Below, one piece after another: positions 1-6,778 of a stretch of DNA of 41,690 bases. The position numbers and the translations under genes are program-made. The first letter of the stretch is position 1. Each line of letters opens with the position of its first letter. A model generated the notes under the pieces. The model was not told the origin of the DNA. It searched no databases and worked only from the letters and a program-made list of their open reading frames with translations. Origin of the DNA: an uncultured Prochlorococcus sp. (GTDB taxonomy: Bacteria > Cyanobacteriota > Cyanobacteriia > PCC-6307 > Cyanobiaceae). The DNA is taken from positions 1 to 41,690 of the forward strand of contig CACFCB010000010.1 in NCBI GenBank assembly GCA_902564695.1, given 5' to 3'.

Positions 1-486
1 TTTGAGGCAGGCATTTTCAGCTTCTTGTAAGTTTCCTAGCTGAACAAAACAATTAGCAAGGTTGCCCCAAGCAGAAGCTAATTGAGGATCGGATTTAGTG
101 GCTTTAATTAATAAAGATAATGCTTCTTGTTTGTTATCTGTATTGAGTTCAATACTTCCTAGATTCGTTAATGCTGGAGCGTAAGAATTATTAATTGCTA
201 TAGCTTTTTGATAATAGTTTTTAGCCGTATTAATATCACCAACAGCTTGATATGTGTTGCCTAGATCCTGAATAGATTCATAATCATTAGGTTTAAGAGT
301 CAGAGCTTTATGTAAATATAAACGAGCATCATCTATCTTTCTTATTGCTAAAAAAGATTTTGAGATTAATTTTATAGCTTCTATTGAATTTCTATCATTA
401 GCTAATATTTTATTACAAATATCAATTGCTTCTTGATATTTATTATTTTGAAAGAGGAGTTGAGCTATTTCTATATTTGCTTCCAA
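1..486 (-). CDS. TPR-repeat protein, N-terminal part (cut by window edge)
   Basis: The reading frame is open from a TTG at 484-486 to the window edge (162 codons, no stop), so only the N-terminal part is present. It is a string of tetratricopeptide repeats with the usual pattern (for example YAPALTNLGSIEL and LASAWGNLAN). TPRs form helical scaffolds that bind proteins or peptides. The first ~160 residues are a close paralogue of the N-terminus of the TPR/oxygenase gene at 1626-3875, with the same atypical TTG start in the same context, so the C-terminus outside the window may also be an oxygenase-like domain (inference). About 75 bases upstream of the start also match the other copy, which points to tandem gene duplication. 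Confidence 0.8.
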   Translation of the reverse strand, partial: MEANIEIAQLLFQNNKYQEAIDICNKILANDRNSIEAIKLISKSFLAIRKIDDARLYLHKALTLKPNDYESIQDLGNTYQAVGDINTAKNYYQKAIAINNSYAPALTNLGSIELNTDNKQEALSLLIKATKSDPQLASAWGNLANCFVQLGNLQEAENACLK

Positions 487-588
487 GTCTTAAATCCTGA
501 TATGCTGTTAATATATCAGATTTTATTTAAGTTCTCAGTGCTTGCCTTATAAAAATAACTATTTTCTAATGAAAACAAATCAAAAATA

Positions 589-1197
589 TTAGGAAATACT
601 GAAAGCCTTAGAACTTTTAGGGAGCAATTAAAAAATTGTATGATATTGGAAATTCATTCAAGGCAGAATGATCATTGCCTTGCTCTATTAAATGATTTCC
701 TTACTGGTGCAGAAACACCATCTCCTCTGATAAGGATTATGGTTATAAGACTAAAAATGGACGTAGAAAAGTAATTCTTTGGTCAAAAAATAAATGGACT
801 GATATTGATCAATTAGGTTCAAAGAAAATTCCAGCAGGAAGATTTATTTCAGGTATTACTAATGAGATTAAAATTATAGGCATTTCTTTCCTTGGAGATT
901 AGCACATGTAAGTACGGGAAGGAAAGATCATATATCCTTTATTAAAATTTAAATTTTTCAAGAAAAAAAACTATTATTCTTGGTGATTTTAATCAAAATA
1001 TTCCAAAACAAAATCAACCCGAGATAGTATTCTCTTCATTATGTCATTTGATAGATGGATTGAATTTATTAACTGCAAATATGGGTCTTGATAACATAGT
1101 AATTTCAAATGACTTAAAAGCAGAGAGTGTAACAAGAATTAAGACTGGGAATAATAGTGATAATGATTGGATTAGTTATTCAATTAAGTTTTCTTGA
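589..1197 (+). pseudogene. Decayed endonuclease/exonuclease/phosphatase (EEP) family gene
   Basis: No single frame is open, but consecutive pieces in shifting plus-strand frames read as an EEP-fold (DNase I-like) protein. From 589 one frame gives EIHSRQNDHCLALLNDF, resembling the catalytic Glu segment. After a shift near 720 another gives NGRRKVILWSKNKWTDID to about 890. A third gives PWRLAHVSTGRKDH near 890-930, then comes LGDFNQNIP near 980-1010 and a C-terminal piece (LDNIVISNDL, then NSDND) ending at a TGA at 1195-1197. The GDFN motif and the C-terminal D/H-like motif order are typical of EEP nucleases. At least three frame changes make it non-functional as one protein. It runs opposite to the flanking TPR genes. 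Confidence 0.72.
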
Positions 1198-1430
1198 TTT
1201 CTTCGCTTCCTCTACCTCATCACTAAATCTCACTTCGATTTACTCCCTCTTCGTTCTTATTTGGTGTAAGAGAGTTTCAAGAAGTTCTAAACAGATTAAA
1301 ATACATTACTAGTAAAAAGGTTTAGAGAAATAAGGAGTTTCAAGCGTTCACTTAGTGTGCCATAGAGATCGAAAATGTGGAGGGGGATTTTATGAACTGA
1401 TAATGGAGAGATAGATCTCTTGTATATCAA
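1198..1430 (-). pseudogene. Remnant of an unrecognised repeated gene (copy 1)
   Basis: Read on the minus strand this stretch contains a piece translating as IFDLYGTLSERLKLL, and further downstream a piece RFSDEVEEAKKSRK. The first closely resembles HRIHGTLTERLELLN in the remnant at 5596-5990. Frameshifts and stops interrupt it. I do not recognise the protein family. It lies between the EEP pseudogene and a TPR gene and looks like one copy of a decayed family scattered through the first 6.7 kb. Confidence 0.4.
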
Positions 1431-1506
1431 TCGGTTTCACGTTCGTGGAGGGTGATTGAGGTTTCTTGGCTGGATATGTCTGGTCTATTTATTACTGAAG
1501 GCATTA

Positions 1507-1534
1507 AAAAAGCACCTATCAGGTAGATGCTTTT
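1507..1534. terminator. Hairpin, possible terminator between EEP remnant and TPR gene
   Basis: An inverted repeat pairs AAAAGC with GCTTTT and, inside a small asymmetric bulge, ACCT with AGGT around a 3-base loop. It is followed on the plus strand by a T-rich run (TTTTCTTTTA). It lies about 90 bases beyond the 3' end of the minus-strand TPR gene at 1626-3875 and could end transcription in either direction. Confidence 0.45.
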
Positions 1535-1625
1535 CTTTTACTCAAAGAGAAATAGGACTCCTTGTTCTATTTATTTCGTTAGAAATTCTTGTATATTTTC
1601 TTTAAAAGAATTAGATCAGAGTTTC

Positions 1626-3875
1626 TTAGAATCCATAGAAATTTATACCAACCATTACTCTATCTTTATTTCCGCTGTATGAAACTGAATGATATTTTTC
1701 ACCATTAATAATTATAATCATACCATTTTTTGGCAATATTTCCTCTTCAGGATTATATAACTTGAGTATACCTGGTTCTTCTACAGTTTGATCTCCTATT
1801 TCAAGATAGTATACTAAGGAATACTTGTGTTGGCATAGTCCAAAATTCTTATCTTGTGGTCCGATATGATTATGCGATTTAGCTCCAGAACCTGAAGTAA
1901 AGATATTAAAAAATGAATCATTAATAATAATTTCTTTTTTTCTAAGTGCTTTTTTAGATATTTCTTTTAGATCCATTTCTAATTTTTTTATAATTTCAGA
2001 TTTATCTTCAAATAAATTAAAATCTGAGCATAATCCGTTTCCATATCTAACATCTTTTGTAAACTTTAGCTGTTTATTTTTTAGTGTATATAAATAAGAT
2101 AAAAGTTCATTTTCTACTGTTCGGTTTAATATTATTCTATCAAATTTTTTTGAAGCCTCTACATGATCTGACTGCGATTGATTCGTCGATTGTTTCTTAG
2201 CATAATTAATTCCACTTTCTGCGGCAAATAATAAATAATTTTTAACTTCATTTCCAGTTAATGAATACGCTTTATTAATATTTATTTTAGCTTCGTCTAA
2301 TGATCTCTTCTCAAATAGACAACTCGCATAATTGAAGTATAAGAGTCTATTTGGTTTAATTTCAATTGCTTTGCGAGTATATAATTCTGCCTCTTGTAAT
2401 TTGCCAAGATCTTTGAAAATGTTTCCCAGATTGGAATAAGACTCTGCGAAGTCAGGCTTGAGTTCAATTGCTTTGCGTAGTGATAATTCTGCTTCTTGTA
2501 ATTTGCCAAGATCTCTCAATATGGCTCCCAGATTTGAATGAGCATTAGCGAAATTAGGTTTGAGTTCAATCGCTTTGCGTGTATATAATTCTGCTTCTTG
2601 CAATTTGCCAAGATCTTTGAAAATGTTTCCTAGATTGGAATAAGACTCTGCGAAGTCAGGTTTGAGTTCAATTGCTTTGCGTAGTGATAATTCTGCTTCT
2701 TGTAATTTGCCAAGATCTTTGAATATGTTTCCTAGATTGGAATGAGCCTCTGCGAAATCAGGTTTGATTTCAATCGCTTTGCGATAGGACAATTCTGCTT
2801 CTTGAATCTTACCAAGATCTTTCAATATGATTCCCAGATTGTTATGAGCCTCTGCGAAATCAGGTTTGATTTCAATCGCTTTGCGAGTAGATATTTCAGC
2901 TTCTTGTAATTGTCCTAGGTCTTTTAAAACTACCCCAAGGCTTAGATGAGCCTGAAAGAAATCAGGATTGAGTTCAATAGTTTTGCGTAGAGGTTGTTCA
3001 GCATCTTGAAGTTTCTTTTTCCCAAGTAGGATTGTTCCAAGAAGGAAGTGAGGGTTGAAGAGATTGGGGTTTATTTCAATTGCTTTGCGTATAGATATTT
3101 CAGCTTCTTGTAATTTTCCTAAGTCTTTTAAAACTGCCCCAAGGTTTAAATGAGCTTGAAAGAAATCAGGCTTGAGTTCAATGGTTTTGCGTAGAGGTTG
3201 TTCTGCTTCTTGAAGTTTCTTTTGCCCAAGTAGGATTGATCCAAGAAGGAAGTGAGAATTAAAGAGATTTGGATTAAGTTCTATTGATTTGCGTATGGAT
3301 AATTCTGCTTCTTGAAGTTTTTTTTGTCTAAGGAGAATTGATCCGAGAAGGAAATGAGAGTTAAAGAGATTTGAATTGAGTTCTATTGCTTTGCGGCAAG
3401 CAATTTCAGCTTCTTGTGTCTTTCCTTGTTGAACATAGCCATTCGCAAGGTTCCCCCAAGCAGGAGCTAATTGTGGGTCAGATTCAGTCGCTTTGAGGAG
3501 CAATGCTAATGCGTCTTGTTTATTACCATTAATTAGTTCAATGGTTCCAAGATTGGTTAAAGCGGGAGCGTAAGAACTATTAATAGCTATTGCTTGTTGA
3601 TAATAATTTTTAGCAGTATTCGAATCCCCAACAGCTTGATAAGTATTGCCTAGATCTTTAATAATTTCATAATCATCAGGTTCAAGAGTCAGTGCTTTAT
3701 TAAAATACAAACGAGCATCTTCTATCTTTCTTGTTGCTAAACAAGATTGTGCGATTAATTTCATAGCTTCTATTGAATTGCTATCAGTAGCTAATATTTG
3801 ATTACAAGTATTAATTGTTTCTTTATATTTATTTTGTTTAAAGAGCGTTTGAGCTATTTCTATATTCGGTTCCAA
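1626..3875 (-). CDS. Large TPR protein with C-terminal 2OG-Fe(II) oxygenase-like domain
   Basis: A 749-residue protein starting at TTG (3873-3875). Residues ~1-530 are about fifteen TPR units of 34 residues; those from ~residue 180 on follow a near-identical consensus (LGKLQEAELSLRKAIELKPD). Residues ~590-749 resemble the 2-oxoglutarate/iron oxygenase-like family found at the end of TPR proteins (Pfam 2OG-FeII_Oxy_5 type): H668-N-H670, then KYSLVYYLEIGD, H729 in EKYHSV and R739 in DRVMVGINF. These fit iron and 2-oxoglutarate ligands, although the canonical HxD is not seen as such, so catalysis is uncertain. The TPR part presumably binds a protein substrate (inference). Parts of the repeat are nearly identical at DNA level with a 204-base period, indicating recent internal expansion. 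No signal peptide is seen. Confidence 0.85.
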   Translation of the reverse strand: MEPNIEIAQTLFKQNKYKETINTCNQILATDSNSIEAMKLIAQSCLATRKIEDARLYFNKALTLEPDDYEIIKDLGNTYQAVGDSNTAKNYYQQAIAINSSYAPALTNLGTIELINGNKQDALALLLKATESDPQLAPAWGNLANGYVQQGKTQEAEIACRKAIELNSNLFNSHFLLGSILLRQKKLQEAELSIRKSIELNPNLFNSHFLLGSILLGQKKLQEAEQPLRKTIELKPDFFQAHLNLGAVLKDLGKLQEAEISIRKAIEINPNLFNPHFLLGTILLGKKKLQDAEQPLRKTIELNPDFFQAHLSLGVVLKDLGQLQEAEISTRKAIEIKPDFAEAHNNLGIILKDLGKIQEAELSYRKAIEIKPDFAEAHSNLGNIFKDLGKLQEAELSLRKAIELKPDFAESYSNLGNIFKDLGKLQEAELYTRKAIELKPNFANAHSNLGAILRDLGKLQEAELSLRKAIELKPDFAESYSNLGNIFKDLGKLQEAELYTRKAIEIKPNRLLYFNYASCLFEKRSLDEAKININKAYSLTGNEVKNYLLFAAESGINYAKKQSTNQSQSDHVEASKKFDRIILNRTVENELLSYLYTLKNKQLKFTKDVRYGNGLCSDFNLFEDKSEIIKKLEMDLKEISKKALRKKEIIINDSFFNIFTSGSGAKSHNHIGPQDKNFGLCQHKYSLVYYLEIGDQTVEEPGILKLYNPEEEILPKNGMIIIINGEKYHSVSYSGNKDRVMVGINFYGF
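2380..2800 (-). repeat. Internal tandem repeat, 204-base period (two TPRs per unit)
   Basis: Within the 749-residue TPR gene the stretch around 2385-2500 recurs almost unchanged at about 2589-2704. Each unit encodes two TPRs, one with ELYTRKAIELKP and one with ELSLRKAIELKP. Third-codon positions are also conserved, so the identity reflects recent duplication or gene conversion rather than protein selection alone. Confidence 0.75.
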
Positions 3876-3904
3876 GTCTTAAACCCGAATGTAGGATTAA
3901 TATA

Positions 3905-4165
3905 TCAGGTTTTATTTAAGTTCTCAGTGCTTGTTTGATAAAAAGAACTATTTTCCCAATCAACTAATTGATTGAAGTCATCTAATTTGGTTATGTCTTT
4001 CAACCCATAGTAAAGGTTTGTTCAATCTCTTTTATTGGAAATTTCTGAAGTTTGAGTGAGTTTGGGTGCTTCCCAATCTACTTTGCTTCTAAGATACACA
4101 TTCCCAATAGAAGCCTTTTAGAGGTAAATCATCATTTCTGCATGAAAAATTTATGTAAATGCCTT
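3905..4165 (-). pseudogene. Remnant of an unrecognised repeated gene (copy 2)
   Basis: On the minus strand the stretch reads, with one in-frame TGA and an upstream frame change, as VYLRSKVDWEAPKLTQTSE followed by DITKLDDFNQLVDWENSSF, ending at a TGA at 3905-3907. The last segment nearly matches the end of the remnant at 5596-5990 (ITKLDDFNQLVDWKNSSFF). It sits about 30 bases upstream of the TTG start of the large TPR gene on the same strand. The family is unrecognised. The region 3876-4315 otherwise holds no gene I can support. Confidence 0.5.
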
Positions 4166-4315
4166 GTGCAGTAATTTCATTTTTCTTGGCTTTAGCCTAA
4201 TTATTTAGTAAGGCTATTAAGTAATATTTGTAATGGGAATATACTTTTTCTTTTAATAATATTATGTTATTAATCTAGCTGAGAAAGTAGTATTTAATAG
4301 TATAACTTGTTGAAT

Positions 4316-5491
4316 TTATAATACGTAAAAATTAACTACTATAACCACTCTATCTTTCTTCCCATCATAATGAACAGAATGAAATCTAGATGCTGGAAAA
4401 ATAACTATCATTCCCTCTTCGGGTATAAAGATTTTATTTGGATTATGAAATTTCAATATACCCTGATCTTTACCACTTTTGTCACCTATAGATAAATAAT
4501 AAACCAAGCTAAATTTCTGCTTTGCGATATCAATCTGAGCTATCTTATCTACTCGCCCAAGATGGTTGTGAATTTCACTTCCCCCTCCGATCCCATCTCT
4601 TGGCTTAATTATATTAAAAAAGGAATCAGTAATATATATTTCTGAACCAAAATATTCGCTTAGTTTTTGTAATAAATCTTTCTGAAAATATCTTAATATT
4701 GGGATATCGTTCTTGAACAAGAAATAATCTGATCCTTTAATATTTCCATAAATTGGACGTGATTTTTCTTCAGCTTTTAGTGTATATAATTTTTGAATCA
4801 GCTCTTCTTCTACAGATCTATGTAAAACAATTGGGCTCCATTCTGACTGATCATCTGATAGCAAATTTATTATATTTTCTAACCTCTTATTTTTAGGTTT
4901 GTTTTTCCTTTTCTCTTTTAGAATAGCCAGCAAAGTATTATTTTGCATATCATTGGGATCTAATTTATACGCTAATTCGAGTGTTTCTAATGAAGAATTT
5001 ATATCTCCTAGAGCAAACTGGTTAATTCCTAAACTTAATTTACATTTTGCAGATTTAGGGTCAAGCTTAATTGCTTTGTGAGTCGATACTTCTGCTTCTT
5101 CTAATTTACCAAGATCTCTCAATATGATTCCAAGATTGTAATGAGCATCGGCGTAATCAGGCTTGAGTTCAATTGCTTTGCGAGTCGATACTTCTGCTTC
5201 TTTTAAGTTGCCATGTTTTTGTAAAATGACTCCATAATTAGAAAAAACTCTGTGATCATTATATCCTTGATTTATGATCTGTTGATAGTATTTTTTTGCT
5301 TCTGGAATATTTCCTTTTAGATGAAACTGAATTGCTTGTTTAATTAATTGTTCTTTAGAAGTCTTAGTGGTGGCATTATTAGTACTAATAATAATATTTT
5401 CTTTAATTTCTCCTAAAGCAAATGGAACTGGGAATGTTTTGACATCGGTCACTTTCTTTTTTGCTTGCTTATTATCACGAGATTCCAACAT
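4316..5491 (-). CDS. TPR protein with C-terminal 2OG-Fe(II) oxygenase-like domain
   Basis: A 391-residue protein with an ATG start at 5489-5491. The leader (residues ~15-50, including FPVPFALGEIKENI) is followed by about four TPRs (residues ~52-190) and a C-terminal oxygenase-like domain (~residues 215-391) with H308-N-H310, FSLVYYLSIGD, H371 in SRFHSV and R381 in KKDRVVIVVNF. The C-terminus is a clear paralogue of the one in the 749-residue protein but carries far fewer TPRs. The leader and first TPR (NQGYNDHRVFSNYG) instead match the 511-residue protein at 6779-8314, which has a different oxygenase domain, so this gene looks like a recombinant of both types. It is probably cytoplasmic. Substrate unknown; peptide or protein hydroxylation is inference. 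Confidence 0.85.
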   Translation of the reverse strand: MLESRDNKQAKKKVTDVKTFPVPFALGEIKENIIISTNNATTKTSKEQLIKQAIQFHLKGNIPEAKKYYQQIINQGYNDHRVFSNYGVILQKHGNLKEAEVSTRKAIELKPDYADAHYNLGIILRDLGKLEEAEVSTHKAIKLDPKSAKCKLSLGINQFALGDINSSLETLELAYKLDPNDMQNNTLLAILKEKRKNKPKNKRLENIINLLSDDQSEWSPIVLHRSVEEELIQKLYTLKAEEKSRPIYGNIKGSDYFLFKNDIPILRYFQKDLLQKLSEYFGSEIYITDSFFNIIKPRDGIGGGSEIHNHLGRVDKIAQIDIAKQKFSLVYYLSIGDKSGKDQGILKFHNPNKIFIPEEGMIVIFPASRFHSVHYDGKKDRVVIVVNFYVL

Positions 5492-5595
5492 CTTCTAAGA
5501 TCTTCTATCTAAGTAATTCTACTATTAACACTATATTACCAATTAAAATGCTTACTGAGATTCTTTTTATTTAATTCATAGAGATAAATGAATGT

Positions 5596-5990
5596 TTACT
5601 TGCCTGCTTCGAAAAAAAGAACTGTTTTTCCAGTCAACTAATTGATTGAAGTCATCCAATTTGGTTATTTCTTTCATCTTATAGTCAAATCTTTTTCCCT
5701 TTAATCGGAATTACTCCCTCTCCGTTTTTTGTTGGTTCAGGTAAGTCTATATAAGTCCAAGAAACAGGAATAACGCTGTTGCAGTAAGGGGTTAGAAGAT
5801 TAAGTAGTTCAAGACGTTCGGTAAGTGTGCCATGGATTCTATGACCTGTGTAGGGAAAAATGTAGGGGAAATGGAAATCGCTGAAGGGATGCGAGATCTT
5901 AGGTATGTCGGTCTGTTTCGGGTGCTGTGTAGGGGACAGTTTTTTTGAGGATATGGGGTTCTCTATTCTCCTCCCTCTCCATATTCATTA
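5596..5990 (-). pseudogene. Remnant of an unrecognised repeated gene (copy 3, longest)
   Basis: Minus-strand pieces read HRIHGTLTERLELLN, then LTPYCNSVIPVSWTYIDLP, EPTKNGEGVIPIKG, and after a one-base frame change at an A-rich stretch FDYKMKEITKLDDF, NQLVDWKNSSFFEAGK and a TAA at 5596-5598. Upstream (5850-5990) further pieces such as ILKKTVPYTAPETDRHT occur but with stops. The sequence is protein-like enough to show a once-real gene. I do not recognise the family. It ends about 105 bases upstream of the start of the 391-residue TPR gene on the same strand, mirroring the arrangement at 3905-4165. Confidence 0.55.
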
Positions 5991-6020
5991 AGTTCACCCC
6001 AAATCAATAAAGTTCTAATA

Positions 6021-6492
6021 TTAATTAGCAAAACTGATCCAACCAGTAATTATATATTTTGATCCTTCTTGTAAAATATTACCTCTGTGTGCGGGTGAGT
6101 CCATTCAGCCGGCCATATTAACGTTAGACCTTTTCTTGGTTTTATTTCAAGATCATAATGACTGAACGATGTTGAACCACCTTCTTCAACATCGTTCAAG
6201 TAAATCATGAAAGCAAAAATACGGTGAAGACTATCTAAAGACATTTGTTCCGTATGCATCTTTTTAAAATGTTGAACAGGTTTATATCTTTGTAAATTAA
6301 AAGAACTAATTACTAATTTCTTAGATAATTCCTTTAAGAAACTCCATTCTTCTATGTAGTTTTTGTAACATTCCAAAAGTTGATCAAAATATGCTTTAAA
6401 TGCTTCAGTTCCTGGAAGAAGAATTTCTTTAGGATGTATAGTAATATCGATACTATCTTTTTTTTATTGTTTAATCTGTCAAAGAGATTCAT
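6021..6492 (-). pseudogene. Prolyl-4-hydroxylase-type 2OG-Fe(II) oxygenase, twice frameshifted
   Basis: The central open frame (6050-6376) encodes a typical small P4Hc-type oxygenase core: MHTEQMSLDSLHRIFAFM, YLNDVEEGGSTSF, IKPRKGLTLIWPAEWTHPH. HxE (MHTE) and the TH-H segment fit iron ligation. The expected continuation is in another frame: RGN, then LQEGSKYIITGWISFAN and a TAA at 6021-6023, so one frame change falls at about 6083-6090, exactly at the H-RG motif. The N-terminus is also displaced: an ATG at 6490-6492 starts MNLFDRLNNKKK, and a run of eight A (minus strand, about 6466-6473) breaks the frame into DSIDITIHPKEILLPGTEAF. Corrected, the protein would be ~157 residues. Either a pseudogene or a gene with sequencing errors or slippage; two independent breaks favour decay. 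Confidence 0.75.
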
Positions 6493-6778
6493 AGCTTTTG
6501 GTGAATATTTTTGTCCGTTTTAGGTGTTTTTGAGGGGCATATTTTTTTCTTCTTTACTCTTACCTTACTTTCCGTGACCTTTTTTTCTAGTATCTTTCAA
6601 GGGTTTCCTCTTCACTTTTGTTGAGTTAGGGTAAGTTTGTATCGGTAAACTTTTCTTAATAATTATTTTGAAGCATCTAAAATAATAAGGTTCATAAAGA
6701 TATAGTAAATTAATAGAATTATTACTTTTTCGAGGATTAATGTTAATTGAAAATATAGATTGATTTAAATAAAATTAT
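6493..6778. other. Gene-poor AT-rich spacer with a possible fourth remnant
   Basis: No intact gene is seen. On the minus strand near 6590-6655 the pieces TNLP and NKSEEETLERY fall where copy 3 has IDLPEPTKNGEGVIPIKG, and the DNA around TTAGGGTAAGT is similar to that near 5730, so this may be a further, heavily decayed copy of the unrecognised gene. The similarity is short and could be chance. Confidence 0.25.

Noticed and set aside
1370-1480. G-rich stretch (GTGGAGGGGGATT, GTGGAGGGTG) as a possible structured RNA
   Set aside because: Translated pieces match the remnant at 5596-5990, so decayed coding sequence explains it better than an RNA gene.
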